Both the position numbers and the translations under genes were made by a program. From an uncultured Muribaculaceae bacterium (lineage in GTDB: Bacteria; Bacteroidota; Bacteroidia; Bacteroidales; Muribaculaceae), in NCBI GenBank assembly GCA_944321725.1, contig CALUMI010000012.1:1-64000 (forward strand): a DNA stretch of 64,000 bases, in the 5' to 3' direction. Below, piece after piece: positions 9,440-18,531 of this stretch. How positions within the stretch are numbered: the stretch's first letter is position 1; each line of letters begins with the position of its first letter. The notes under the pieces are model-generated. The model did no database searches, was not told the DNA's origin, and saw nothing but the letters and a program-made list of their open reading frames with translations.

Positions 9440-9457
9440 AAAAAACGGACGTTTTTT
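9440..9457. promoter_or_regulatory. Perfect 18-base palindrome between BamA-like and ECF sigma genes
   Basis: Arms AAAAAACG and CGTTTTTT are separated by two bases. It may be a short minus-strand terminator stem, with strand-run T, or an operator site ahead of the sigma gene. The two-base centre makes it a poor RNA hairpin unless the inner pairs open. Confidence 0.4.
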
Positions 9458-9464
9458 CAGTTTT

Positions 9465-10709
9465 TTAGAAGGCCTCGCCTATGGCGAACACGAAGCCGCC
9501 GGTTCCTTTGCCGAAACCATAATCGATGCGGGCATTAACATTGTGCTTTATCTCCACGCGCAAGCCTATACCATAATTAGGAAGAATATTTCTCCAACGC
9601 AATTTGTTGTATGACGGGAATACGCCTCCGCCACCGGCCCAGACAGCACATCCAAAACGGTCGAATATGTGTTGCCTTAATTCCAACTGTGCGGAAACCA
9701 TATTATTGTCGATATACCGCCCTCCATAATAGCCACGCATCCTTACGCCTCCGCTGCCGAGCGACTCGCGCAAAGGCCACGGCGTTTCCTCGCTGCTGTA
9801 GCTTGCGTATGCGTCGAGAGCCACAAGCCCGCCTTTCCATACAGGAAAATATGCGTTATAAGTCATTGACGCATAAAACAATGTCCTGTCAAAACTTCCC
9901 ATAAACTGCGGACGCACCGAACCTTTCAACACCAAATTCATTCCACTTTGCGGCTGTGGGATAAAATCTCGTGTGTCGTATTGAAAAGTAAGCCCCAATC
10001 CGGTGAAAAAATAATGGTTACGCTGCCCTTCCAAATACGACCAGTCGCCAATCTCAAGCACTTTACTATACAGCAAATCCAACGACGCTCCCGCATAGAA
10101 CGGACCTTTTATGCGATACACCAAATCTGATGTTGACTTAAATTGCAACCTTGTATATGTAATGGTCAGATTCTCAGCGCAGGCATCCGACGATATCCCC
10201 CAAAAATTAAGCGGAGAATATGAAAGTTCCGTCTTATAAGACAAGCGCAATTTCCTGCCCGGAAACAAATTGTTTCCGTTGGCTGTCAACGAGAACACAC
10301 CGTTCAGCGTTACATTGCCAATCAAAGTGACATCAGAAGGCGACATGACGGAATCAGTCTTGTCCAAACGATAAAGTCCGGTTGCGCCACCTCCTATACC
10401 AAAACTTCCCTCTCTCGTATAAGAAGGCATTACTATGAAACTCGCATCAAAACGTTTCTCAAAAGTGCGGTCTACATTACCGGCAACCAAGCGGTCAAGA
10501 TAACTTGTAAACTTATTCTGCCGCTTGAATATCAGTGAAAACGGTCCGGGCTGCTGCGCCGCCGTAGATTTTGCAGGCAAGGAATCCGACATAACAGCAT
10601 CGGCATAGCGCACCGTATCCGCCACCAATTCGGAAGCACGCACAGGCACACACGTCAGCATACATGCCGCCATCAATGAAAAAATAAACGCTATATTTCC
10701 GATTTTCAT
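9465..10709 (-). CDS. BamA/TamA-like outer-membrane beta-barrel (surface antigen domain, no POTRA)
   Basis: This 414-residue exported protein has a signal peptide ending near VPVRA (about residue 25). After about 80 linker residues comes a 16-strand-type barrel related to the bacterial surface antigen (BamA/TamA) domain. Aromatic-alternating strands and the segment SLGSGGVRMRGYYGGRY, the counterpart of the conserved VRGF/Y-type motif, support this. It lacks the POTRA domains of true BamA, so it is not the main assembly factor. Its start overlaps the stop of the preceding barrel gene by 4 bases, so the two products probably work together. Substrate unknown. Confidence 0.75.
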   Translation of the reverse strand: MKIGNIAFIFSLMAACMLTCVPVRASELVADTVRYADAVMSDSLPAKSTAAQQPGPFSLIFKRQNKFTSYLDRLVAGNVDRTFEKRFDASFIVMPSYTREGSFGIGGGATGLYRLDKTDSVMSPSDVTLIGNVTLNGVFSLTANGNNLFPGRKLRLSYKTELSYSPLNFWGISSDACAENLTITYTRLQFKSTSDLVYRIKGPFYAGASLDLLYSKVLEIGDWSYLEGQRNHYFFTGLGLTFQYDTRDFIPQPQSGMNLVLKGSVRPQFMGSFDRTLFYASMTYNAYFPVWKGGLVALDAYASYSSEETPWPLRESLGSGGVRMRGYYGGRYIDNNMVSAQLELRQHIFDRFGCAVWAGGGGVFPSYNKLRWRNILPNYGIGLRVEIKHNVNARIDYGFGKGTGGFVFAIGEAF

Positions 10710-11368
10710 TTACCGAACCTGTAAGCTACACCGATACTGAATGTTTGAGGCCGCAAAGCATAACTTTTATCCTCGACATCCAACAAATTTGACAAACTGA
10801 TTTTATAGGCGGCATTTATCTGCAGTCCGCAAGGAAACTCATATCCCACCAAATATGCAAATCCCGCATTCGAATCGCGCATTGTCGCCATTCCCGTTTC
10901 CGGATTGATTTCATAGACATCCAATTTTTTGCCATTATACCTGATTGTAGATTTAAATCCAAATTCAGCAAAAGGCCCGATACCGAAAGTAAACACGCCA
11001 TTCGCTTTTTTGAAAGGCTGATGATACATAAAATAGAAAGCCAACTCGTCGCCGAAATATTGATGATGCCCTACGGTTTCCTCTTTCTCGATACAAGAAT
11101 TTTTGTAATGCAGGAAAGCGTCCAACTGAATTGAGAACAATCTGCTCAGACGATAATTAAGAAAGACACCCAATGAACTGCCGGCACGCATACTCGTCGT
11201 GACAGGCTCATCTCCCCAGTGGATTAGGCTCATGACATTGGCCTCCGCCTTAAACCCGCATGACAGCCTTAATATATATGGTTTCTTGACAGACACAGAG
11301 TCGCCACCGTAAACGACGCCCGACATGGACAATGACATTATAGCCAATATTAACAACTGCCTTATCAT
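10706..11368 (-). CDS. Small outer-membrane beta-barrel protein
   Basis: This protein of about 220 residues has a signal peptide (MIRQLLILAIMSLSMSGVVYG) and then alternating aromatic strands ending in GVAYRFGK, with a terminal hydrophobic pattern typical of small OmpA/OmpW-like barrels. I placed the start at 11368. The longer frame reaching 11461 would read through a terminator hairpin and into the phosphate permease gene. The stop overlaps the BamA-like gene by 4 bases. Function unknown; a porin-like or assembly-partner role is inference. Confidence 0.75.
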   Translation of the reverse strand: MIRQLLILAIMSLSMSGVVYGGDSVSVKKPYILRLSCGFKAEANVMSLIHWGDEPVTTSMRAGSSLGVFLNYRLSRLFSIQLDAFLHYKNSCIEKEETVGHHQYFGDELAFYFMYHQPFKKANGVFTFGIGPFAEFGFKSTIRYNGKKLDVYEINPETGMATMRDSNAGFAYLVGYEFPCGLQINAAYKISLSNLLDVEDKSYALRPQTFSIGVAYRFGK

Positions 11369-11385
11369 AAGACGCAAAATTATGA

Positions 11386-11424
11386 ATAATGGCGGAATTA
11401 TCAAATCGACAATTCCGCCATTTA
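11386..11424 (-). terminator. Terminator hairpin after the phosphate permease gene
   Basis: Arms at 11388-11399 and 11411-11423 form a 12-base-pair stem with an 11-base loop. It lies between the permease stop and the next minus-strand start. The following T-run is weak, so termination may be partial. Confidence 0.65.
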
Positions 11425-11450
11425 TGCAAAATGCTCCAATAAGAACACTT

Positions 11451-12470
11451 TTAATTACCAATCAATGAGGCCAAATAAAACACACCCGCCGCAAGCAGCG
11501 CGCTGACAGGAATGGTAAGTATCCATGCCACCATAAGATTTTTAGTCACACCCCAACGCACAGCCGACAAACGTTTTGTCGCCCCTACTCCGATAATCGC
11601 GCCGGTTATGGTATGAGTGGTACTTACAGGTATCTTCAAAAATTCCGTAAGATACAAAGTAAACGCACCGGCCGTTTCGGCGACCATTCCTTCAAGCGGA
11701 GTGACCTTTGTTATTTTGGTGCCCATTGTCTTCACAATTTTCCAACCGCCGGAAATTGTTCCGAGAGAAATCACCGTAAAACATGAGAAAGCCACCCAAT
11801 CAGGAATATCCTTTACGCTCCCAACACCCATGCCTATGCCCAATGGATGCGCGGCAATCATAGCGGCCGCAATAATACCCATTACCTTTTGGGAGTCGTT
11901 CAGGCCATGCCCTACACTGAACAATGCCGACGACACAAGCTGCATACGCTTGAACCAATGCTCCGCCTTATGCGGATTTGCCTTTCGACAAAGGTAAAGC
12001 ACACCCAACGTGAAGGAAAAAGCCAATATCATGCCAATGATGGGAGCCAAAAATATGAAAGCTATTATCTTGATTATGACAGCCGAATGTATCGCGCCGA
12101 ATCCGCTTGCCGCAATAGCCGCTCCGGCAAAACCGCCGATAAGCGTATGCGAAGATGATGAAGGAATGCCTTGCCACCATGTGAACAAATTCCAAATAAT
12201 CGCGGCTATCACACCGGAAAGAATTACCTCAAGAGTGATAAAATCCTTGATAACAGTCTTAGAAACCGTATCGGCAATACCAAAATCCCCTATTACATAT
12301 TTAGCTATAAAAAATGCCACAAAATTGAAACAGGCAGCCCACAGCACAGCCTGCAACGGTGTAAGCACTTTCGTCGAGACAATAGTGGCAATGGAATTTG
12401 CGGCATCATGAAAACCGTTGATATAATCAAATATCAACGATAAAATGATTATCGTCACAAGCAATTCCAT
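11451..12470 (-). CDS. pitA: Inorganic phosphate transporter, PiT family
   Basis: This 339-residue inner-membrane permease has about ten helices. The two PiT signature regions are visible: GFHDAANSIATIVSTKVLTP near the N-terminus, and the related inverted copy PVSTTHTITGAIIGVG near residue 280. GHGLNDSQKVMG in the middle is also conserved. PiT proteins import metal-phosphate complexes driven by the proton gradient. The gene lies 3 bases after the DUF47 gene, the usual accessory partner. No phosphate-box could be recognised. Confidence 0.92.
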   Translation of the reverse strand: MELLVTIIILSLIFDYINGFHDAANSIATIVSTKVLTPLQAVLWAACFNFVAFFIAKYVIGDFGIADTVSKTVIKDFITLEVILSGVIAAIIWNLFTWWQGIPSSSSHTLIGGFAGAAIAASGFGAIHSAVIIKIIAFIFLAPIIGMILAFSFTLGVLYLCRKANPHKAEHWFKRMQLVSSALFSVGHGLNDSQKVMGIIAAAMIAAHPLGIGMGVGSVKDIPDWVAFSCFTVISLGTISGGWKIVKTMGTKITKVTPLEGMVAETAGAFTLYLTEFLKIPVSTTHTITGAIIGVGATKRLSAVRWGVTKNLMVAWILTIPVSALLAAGVFYLASLIGN

Positions 12471-12473
12471 AGA

Positions 12474-13124
12474 CTATGCGTATTTTACGATAATGGTCCG
12501 TATCAATTTTCCGACATGCTCGGCAGCGTCAGTAGTCTTTTCAAGCTCATACATGATTTCTTTCGCCTTGATAAGCTCAATCGGGTCTTTCTCTTCAGCA
12601 AACAGCTTTGTTATATATGTTTCATACACATCATCAGCCTTGTTCTCTATGTCATGCAACTCCGAGCAGCGTACCATAATTTTTTCCGGACGACGGCGCA
12701 ACACCTCAAGCTGGTCAATCACATTATGGATGCACTCTGAAGCCTGTTTGATCAGCAATGCCAAGTCCAACGCTATTTTTGATATTTCTTTCGGATTATA
12801 AATGGCAATGCGCTTTGCCGAGCTGTTTATGCCATCAGTCACATCGTCTATATATCCTGCGAGATGATGAATGTCCTCCCTGTCGAAAGGCGTGATAAAT
12901 GTGTTTCCCAATTCATTGAAAATTTCTTGGAACAATTTATCCCCCAATCGCTCCTGCTCTTTGATTTGTCTGTACAAATCGATTCTTTCTTGCGGATTGG
13001 AGCGTTGTACACAGTCAATCAGCAAATCGGAAGCCGCAAGCAACACTTCCGACATTTGTTTAAGCAAAGGAAAAAACTTCGGCTCTTTCGGAGTAAACCG
13101 ATTAAAAAAAGAATTTTTCTTCAT
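12474..13124 (-). CDS. DUF47 / PhoU-like accessory protein of phosphate transport
   Basis: This 216-residue, almost wholly helical protein has the PhoU-like three-helix repeats of the DUF47 family. Acidic clusters such as HHLAGYIDDVTDGINSSAKR and HDIENKADDVYE are expected to bind metal ions. In many bacteria it is encoded just before a PiT permease and is thought to regulate it, as it is here with a 3-base gap. It has no signal peptide and acts in the cytoplasm. Confidence 0.9.
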   Translation of the reverse strand: MKKNSFFNRFTPKEPKFFPLLKQMSEVLLAASDLLIDCVQRSNPQERIDLYRQIKEQERLGDKLFQEIFNELGNTFITPFDREDIHHLAGYIDDVTDGINSSAKRIAIYNPKEISKIALDLALLIKQASECIHNVIDQLEVLRRRPEKIMVRCSELHDIENKADDVYETYITKLFAEEKDPIELIKAKEIMYELEKTTDAAEHVGKLIRTIIVKYA

Positions 13125-13175
13125 AAAATTATCTATGTGAGTTTATATTAAAATACAAGTTTTTATCCCTATTGT

Positions 13176-14459
13176 TTATAATGCGGCAAGAGCTTGCTCC
13201 AAATCGGCGATAATGTCGTCAACATCTTCAATCCCCACAGACAAGCGGATAAGATCCGGAGCTACACCCGCCTCAATCAGCTGCTCATCCGACAACTGCC
13301 TGTGAGTGTGGCTCGCCGGATGAAGCACACAAGTCCTCACATCGGCCACATGCGTCACAATCGCTATAAATTTAAAATTGTCCATCAATCGTGCGGCGTC
13401 ATCACGCGACCCTTTCACGCCGAACGACAACACTCCGCAAGAGCCGTTACTCAAATATTTTTTGCCAAGCTCATAATACTTATCTCCTTCCAACCCACAA
13501 TATCTGACCCATGCCACTTTCGGATGAGATTGCAGATATTCAGCCACTTTTTGCGCGTTCTCACAATGACGTTGCATACGCAAATGCAATGTTTCCAAGC
13601 CCAAATTGACAAGGAAAGCATTGAAGGGCGACTGTATAGACCCCATATCACGCATGAGCTGGGCTGTAGCTTTTGTGAGATAAGCCGCGTTTCCAAATTT
13701 CTTCGTATAGGTCAATCCGTGATAAGAGGCATCAGGTGTGGTCAGCCCCGGAAATTTGTCGGCATGTGCATCCCAATCAAATTTTCCGCCATCGACAAGC
13801 ACACCGCCGACGCTTGTCGCATGTCCATCCATGTATTTTGTTGTGGAATGCGTAACAATATCAGCGCCCCATTCCAATGGACGGCAATTCACCGGAGTTG
13901 CGAATGTGTTGTCAACTATTAAAGGCACACCATGAGCATGTGCCACACGCGCAAATTTCTCAATATCGAGCACATTCATGCCGGGATTTGCTATCGTTTC
14001 ACCAAAAACCAGCTTGGTGTTCGGACGAAAAGCCTTCGCCAATTCCTCTTCAGAAGCGTCCGGGTCGACAAAAGTGCACTCGATGCCCAATTTCTTCATC
14101 GTGACACCGAACAAATTAAACGTTCCTCCATAGATTGCAGATGAAGAGATGAAATGGTCGCCCGCCTCGCATATATTGAATACGGCATAAAAATTAGCGG
14201 CTTGTCCGGATGACGTAAGCATAGCTCCCACGCCTCCTTCCAAAGCCGCTATTTTCGACGCGACAGCATCATTTGTCGGATTTTGTAACCGGGTATAAAA
14301 ATAGCCCGATTCCTCCAAATCAAACAAACGGGCCATCTGCTCCGTTGTGTCATATTTAAAAGTTGTCGACTGATATATGGGCAAAATTCGAGGCTCACCG
14401 TTCTTCGGCTGCCATCCCCCTTGCACGCATATAGTCGATACAGACAATTTTTTATTCAT
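13176..14459 (-). CDS. metY: O-acetylhomoserine sulfhydrylase (PLP enzyme)
   Basis: This 427-residue Cys/Met-metabolism PLP enzyme makes homocysteine from O-acetylhomoserine and sulfide. PLP-binding Lys208 lies in HSTTKYMDGH. The ring-stacking and phosphate-binding segments (SSGQAANF; DNTFATP near residues 183-189) are intact. Length and motifs match MetY rather than MetB/MetC. It begins only 12 bases after the GDP-fucose synthase stop and has no promoter of its own that I can see, so it appears to be the last gene of a nucleotide-sugar operon, an unusual setting. Confidence 0.9.
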   Translation of the reverse strand: MNKKLSVSTICVQGGWQPKNGEPRILPIYQSTTFKYDTTEQMARLFDLEESGYFYTRLQNPTNDAVASKIAALEGGVGAMLTSSGQAANFYAVFNICEAGDHFISSSAIYGGTFNLFGVTMKKLGIECTFVDPDASEEELAKAFRPNTKLVFGETIANPGMNVLDIEKFARVAHAHGVPLIVDNTFATPVNCRPLEWGADIVTHSTTKYMDGHATSVGGVLVDGGKFDWDAHADKFPGLTTPDASYHGLTYTKKFGNAAYLTKATAQLMRDMGSIQSPFNAFLVNLGLETLHLRMQRHCENAQKVAEYLQSHPKVAWVRYCGLEGDKYYELGKKYLSNGSCGVLSFGVKGSRDDAARLMDNFKFIAIVTHVADVRTCVLHPASHTHRQLSDEQLIEAGVAPDLIRLSVGIEDVDDIIADLEQALAAL

Positions 14460-14471
14460 AATCTTATTCTG

Positions 14472-15545
14472 CTAATTATTTATATACCAATCATAAAGAG
14501 TTCTTACCCCATCTTCTATCTCCATAGAGTGACGCCATCCCAACGCGTGCAGTTTGCTGACATCAGTCAGCTTGCGCATCGTACCGTCAGGTTTCGACGC
14601 GTCCCAAAGGATATTTCCGTCATACCTCACCGTTTCCTTTATCAACCCGGCAAGCCGCGAAATGGTTATTTCTCTGCCACTGCCTATATTGATATGGCAA
14701 TTACGAATGTCATGCTCACCCTCTTTATAAGTGTCCTTAAAATCAATATGCTCCATTACATAAACAGAAGCGTCAGCCATATCCTCGCTCCAAAGGAACT
14801 CGCGTATAGGTCGCCCCGTGCCCCACAATGTAAGGCTGTCAGTCCCTATTCCATAACCGGCAAGCATTGACACTATCTCCTCATTCGATGATTTTCCGCT
14901 CACATTGCCAACATTCCTGCGGTTCAAATCTTTCCGCAATCCGTCCCAATCATTTTCCATCAGCATTTTCGCAAGGTGCATTTTACGCATCATTGCGGGA
15001 AGGACATGGCTTGTGACCAAATCAAAATTGTCGTTGGGGCCGTACAGATTTGTAGGCATAACGGCAATGTAGTTAGTGCCATATTGCAAATTGAAACTTT
15101 CGCACATTTTCAGTCCGGCAATTTTAGCTATCGCATACGGCTCATTGGTATATTCCAACGGAGAGGTAAGCAAAGCGGTTTCCGGTATAGGCTGCGGAGC
15201 CTCGCGCGGATAAATGCAGGTGCTGCCGAGAAAAAGCAGTTTCTTGACATTATGCCTGAAACTTTCCCCTATCACATTCTGCTGTATCTGCAAATTCCTA
15301 TAAATGAAATCAGCCCGATAGATGCTGTTAGCCATTATTCCTCCGACAAAAGCGGCGGCAAGGATGACATACTCCGGCTGCTCTGCGTCAAAAAAACTTT
15401 TTACGGCCACACCATCCATCAAATCCAACTCTTTATGAGTGCGTCCGACAAGATTTGTATAACCTTTTTTCTCCAAATTTTTCCATATAGCCGAACCTAC
15501 AAGGCCACGATGCCCGGCGACATAAATTTTGGCATTCTTTTCCAT
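14472..15545 (-). CDS. fcl: GDP-L-fucose synthase
   Basis: This 357-residue short-chain dehydrogenase-type epimerase/reductase converts GDP-4-keto-6-deoxymannose to GDP-L-fucose with NADPH. The nucleotide motif GHRGLVGSA is at residues 11-19, the catalytic serine is in FLGSTCIYP, and the Tyr-x-x-x-Lys pair is in EPYAIAKIAG. The protein is somewhat longer than the usual 310-325 residues because of an insertion around residues 195-240 (KDLNRRNVGNVSG region), which is common in Bacteroidales copies. It follows gmd by 11 bases, giving the complete two-step pathway from GDP-mannose. Confidence 0.94.
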   Translation of the reverse strand: MEKNAKIYVAGHRGLVGSAIWKNLEKKGYTNLVGRTHKELDLMDGVAVKSFFDAEQPEYVILAAAFVGGIMANSIYRADFIYRNLQIQQNVIGESFRHNVKKLLFLGSTCIYPREAPQPIPETALLTSPLEYTNEPYAIAKIAGLKMCESFNLQYGTNYIAVMPTNLYGPNDNFDLVTSHVLPAMMRKMHLAKMLMENDWDGLRKDLNRRNVGNVSGKSSNEEIVSMLAGYGIGTDSLTLWGTGRPIREFLWSEDMADASVYVMEHIDFKDTYKEGEHDIRNCHINIGSGREITISRLAGLIKETVRYDGNILWDASKPDGTMRKLTDVSKLHALGWRHSMEIEDGVRTLYDWYINN

Positions 15546-15556
15546 TGCAAGCTATG

Positions 15557-16657
15557 TTATATTACCCTATCGGAATCATGGCGATGCTTACGTATCATCT
15601 CGATATCATGGTCCGTCATAATGTTGACCAACTCCTCAAACGTGGTTTTCTGCGGATTCCATCCCAACTTTGTGCGGGCTTTTGCAGGATTTCCAAGCAA
15701 CTGCTCAACCTCGCACGGGCGGAAATATTTCGGGTCAACCTCCACCAACACGTTGCCTGAAGCCACATCGATGCCTTTCTCATCGATGCCCTCGCCTTCC
15801 CAACGCAACTCAACGCCTGCCCTGCGGAAAGCAAGCTCCGTAAACTCACGCACAGAATGATACTCACCTGTGGCTATCACAAAATCATCAGGCTCGGGCT
15901 GCTGCATAATCAGCCACATACATTCAACATAATCGCGGGCATATCCCCAGTCACGACGGGCATTTAAATTTCCAAGATACAGCTTGTCCTGCAACCCGTT
16001 GACTATACGTGCTACAGCGAGAGTAATTTTCCGCGTCACGAAAGTTTCGCCGCGCCGCTCGCTCTCATGATTAAACAAAATGCCGTTAACGGCATACATG
16101 CCATAACTTTCCCTATAATTTTTCGTTATCCAGAAACCATAGATTTTGGCGCAAGCATACGGACTGCGCGGATAGAAAGGAGTGGTTTCAGATTGAGGTA
16201 TCTCCTGCACTTTGCCAAACAATTCAGAAGTACTTGCTTGATATATACGTGTTTTTTTATCCAAACCGAGCATACGCACAGCCTCCAACAGCCGCAATGT
16301 GCCTAAAGCGTCGGCGTCAGCCGTATATTCCGGCACCTCGAACGACACCTTTACATGGCTCTGCGCGGCAAGATTATATATCTCGTCAGGTTGAATTTCT
16401 TGTATTATGCGTATCAACGAGCTTGAATCAGTCATATCACCATAATGCAAATTAATCAGCCGCTTACGCTTCATGTCCCTAACCCATTCGTCAAAATAAA
16501 GATGCTCTATGCGCCCTGTATTAAATGAAGAGCTCCGACGGATTATTCCATGCACCTCATATCCTTTATCCAACAAAAATTCGGCAAGGAAAGACCCGTC
16601 CTGCCCGGTAATGCCGGTTATCAAAGCCACTTTCTTACAATCTGCCATATTATTCAA
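15557..16657 (-). CDS. gmd: GDP-mannose 4,6-dehydratase
   Basis: This 366-residue SDR-family dehydratase converts GDP-mannose to GDP-4-keto-6-deoxy-D-mannose. [15 protein letters not shown] at residues 15-29 binds NADP, and the catalytic Tyr-x-x-x-Lys is in [13 protein letters not shown]. The segment [16 protein letters not shown] is typical of Gmd. The start overlaps the HAD gene by 4 bases, and fcl follows. The product feeds fucose for surface glycans; Bacteroidales also fucosylate proteins. Confidence 0.95.
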   Translation of the reverse strand: MNNMADCKKVALITGITGQDGSFLAEFLLDKGYEVHGIIRRSSSFNTGRIEHLYFDEWVRDMKRKRLINLHYGDMTDSSSLIRIIQEIQPDEIYNLAAQSHVKVSFEVPEYTADADALGTLRLLEAVRMLGLDKKTRIYQASTSELFGKVQEIPQSETTPFYPRSPYACAKIYGFWITKNYRESYGMYAVNGILFNHESERRGETFVTRKITLAVARIVNGLQDKLYLGNLNARRDWGYARDYVECMWLIMQQPEPDDFVIATGEYHSVREFTELAFRRAGVELRWEGEGIDEKGIDVASGNVLVEVDPKYFRPCEVEQLLGNPAKARTKLGWNPQKTTFEELVNIMTDHDIEMIRKHRHDSDRVI

Positions 16658-17331
16658 TTTTTTATAAATTCCATTACTAATTGCGGTATCTCGGAAATAT
16701 CATTTACAATGTATCGGGGCAATGAGCTGTCTGGCACTCTGACAGATTGGGAATGAATATTCCGCCCATCGTCTTTCACACAAATTGTCACCCATCCCAA
16801 AAGGTTAGGCTGCAAAAAGTCTTTCGCCGGGTTATCTCCTATATAGAAAAACTTTCCGGCATTGCCATACATTCTCTGAACACGCAGAAAATTATCAGGC
16901 ACGGTTTTATCACAACCTGTCACTTCTGAAATCAAAATTGCCCTTTCCGAAAAATATTCAGTCAACCCCAAAGCCCTTACCTTATTATACTGAGTCACGA
17001 ATCTCCCGTCTGTGATTAAGGCCAAATCAAAGCCGAGCCCTTTAAGCCGCAACAACATGTTGCGCACATTCCCACTCAGAGAAATCTCAGGCTTATGCTT
17101 ACGATACAACTCAACCAATTCGCTTTCCGACAGCGGCTGATTAAACCTTTTTATAACGGCGTCAATCGGATTGCTCTTGCTTTCAAACGCATATTGCATC
17201 GTTTCATACACCTCATCTTTATCGCATCCATAGCATTTCAACTTATCGGCGACAGCCGCATAAGCGGAATATACGAAATCCTCTTCCTTGTACAAAGTAT
17301 CATCCAAATCGAACGCGACAACAGCTTTCAT
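16654..17331 (-). CDS. HAD-superfamily hydrolase
   Basis: This 225-residue phosphatase-type protein has the HAD motif I DLDDTLY (nucleophile Asp8, acid/base Asp10), motif II LITDGR and a C-terminal motif [13 protein letters not shown]. Its cap insertion between motifs I and II is helical, as in subclass I. It overlaps the aminotransferase gene by 1 base and gmd by 4. A role in dephosphorylating a sugar-phosphate intermediate of the same operon is inferred from position only. Confidence 0.85.
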   Translation of the reverse strand: MKAVVAFDLDDTLYKEEDFVYSAYAAVADKLKCYGCDKDEVYETMQYAFESKSNPIDAVIKRFNQPLSESELVELYRKHKPEISLSGNVRNMLLRLKGLGFDLALITDGRFVTQYNKVRALGLTEYFSERAILISEVTGCDKTVPDNFLRVQRMYGNAGKFFYIGDNPAKDFLQPNLLGWVTICVKDDGRNIHSQSVRVPDSSLPRYIVNDISEIPQLVMEFIKN

Positions 17332-18470
17332 TATCCTTTCATATAATCAATCAACACATCAGCCACATATTGCAAATCCGACTTCGACAAATTAGAGCCA
17401 CTCGGCAAACAAAGACCCCTGTCGAATAATGTTTCACAGCATTTCCCGCCATAATAAGGGGCATCCTTATAGACAGGCTGCATGTGCATCGGCCTCCACA
17501 GCCGCCGCGTTTCAACCGCCGCATCCGCCATTATCCGGCGTGCCGTTTCAGGGTCTTTTCCTGTTTTCGGGTCTATCAGTACAGTTGACAGCCAAAAGTT
17601 AGAATCAAAACCGTCATAAGGATTCTGCTGTACAGACAATCCTGCGATATCATTGAACACTTCAGTATAAAAAGCATGATTGGCCTTACGGCGTTTCACG
17701 TGCTCTGCAAGCACATCCATCTGTCCGCACCCTATTCCAGCGCACACATTGCTCATACGATAATTGTAGCCTATCACCTCATGATAATAGTAAGGACGCT
17801 GTTCACGAGCCTGCGTAGCATAAAATTTCGCACGGGCAGCCTCTTCTTCCGAATGGCAAATCAGAGCGCCTCCGCCGGAAGTGGTAATTATTTTGTTTCC
17901 ATTGAAACTCAAGCATCCGAAACGCCCGAAAAGTCCGCATTTTTTGCCTTTATATTCAGAGCCGAGCGCTTCAGCGGCATCCTCAACGACCAATATGCCA
18001 TATTTATCCGCCACAGCCATTATCTCATCCATTTTTGCGGGCATGCCATAAAGATGCACAGGAATTATGGCTTTCGGATAACGCCCCGTCTTATGTTTAC
18101 GGTCGATTATCGCCTCTTCAAGCAACTCCGGCGACATGTTCCATGAATCCGGCTCGCTATCCACAAATACAGGTTTAGCACCTTGATAGACAATCGGATT
18201 TGCGCTTGCCGCAAAAGTAAATGACTGACAAATGACCTCGTCGCCCACACCGACACCGGCAAGCACAAGACCCAAATGAATAGCGGCGGTGCCTGCGCTC
18301 AAAGCCACCACATAGGGGGCTCCCAAATATTTTTCCAATCTGTGCTCAAACTCATCGACATTAGGTCCAAGCGGGACAATCCATTCTGTGCGGAACGCTT
18401 CATCCACCCATTTCTTCTCTGTTCCGCCCATATCGACATACGATAGAAAAATACGAGGTTTCATTGTCAT
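17331..18470 (-). CDS. DegT/DnrJ/EryC1/StrS family PLP aminotransferase
   Basis: This 379-residue sugar aminotransferase adds an amino group to a nucleotide-bound keto-sugar. The PLP-binding lysine is Lys193 in SFNGNKIITTSGGG, and Asp164 in VVEDAAEALGS should contact the ring nitrogen. It is the first gene of the HAD-gmd-fcl-metY unit. The Gmd product is a 4-keto sugar, so a 4-amino-sugar route (perosamine type) in competition with fucose is possible, but so is an amino-sugar of another pathway, for example one made by PglE-like enzymes. Confidence 0.88.
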   Translation of the reverse strand: MTMKPRIFLSYVDMGGTEKKWVDEAFRTEWIVPLGPNVDEFEHRLEKYLGAPYVVALSAGTAAIHLGLVLAGVGVGDEVICQSFTFAASANPIVYQGAKPVFVDSEPDSWNMSPELLEEAIIDRKHKTGRYPKAIIPVHLYGMPAKMDEIMAVADKYGILVVEDAAEALGSEYKGKKCGLFGRFGCLSFNGNKIITTSGGGALICHSEEEAARAKFYATQAREQRPYYYHEVIGYNYRMSNVCAGIGCGQMDVLAEHVKRRKANHAFYTEVFNDIAGLSVQQNPYDGFDSNFWLSTVLIDPKTGKDPETARRIMADAAVETRRLWRPMHMQPVYKDAPYYGGKCCETLFDRGLCLPSGSNLSKSDLQYVADVLIDYMKG

Positions 18471-18484
18471 CTGTTATTTTCCCG

Positions 18485-18492
18485 CAAAGGTA
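18485..18492 (-). promoter_or_regulatory. Candidate -7 box for the nucleotide-sugar operon
   Basis: Read on the minus strand this is TACCTTTG, matching TANNTTTG, about 15 bases before the first gene's start codon. No clear -33 element is present. Confidence 0.4.
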
Positions 18493-18531
18493 CAAAGTTC
18501 ACTTGAAAAATTATCCACTGCCGCTACTTTT

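Noticed and set aside
11369..11461. N-terminal extension of the small beta-barrel protein
   Set aside because: It would place a terminator hairpin inside the gene, overlap the permease and hide the signal peptide 31 residues inside the protein.
18511..18519. TTATCCACT resembling a DnaA box
   Set aside because: A single copy, one mismatch, in the leader of a sugar operon and not clustered; expected by chance in AT-rich DNA.
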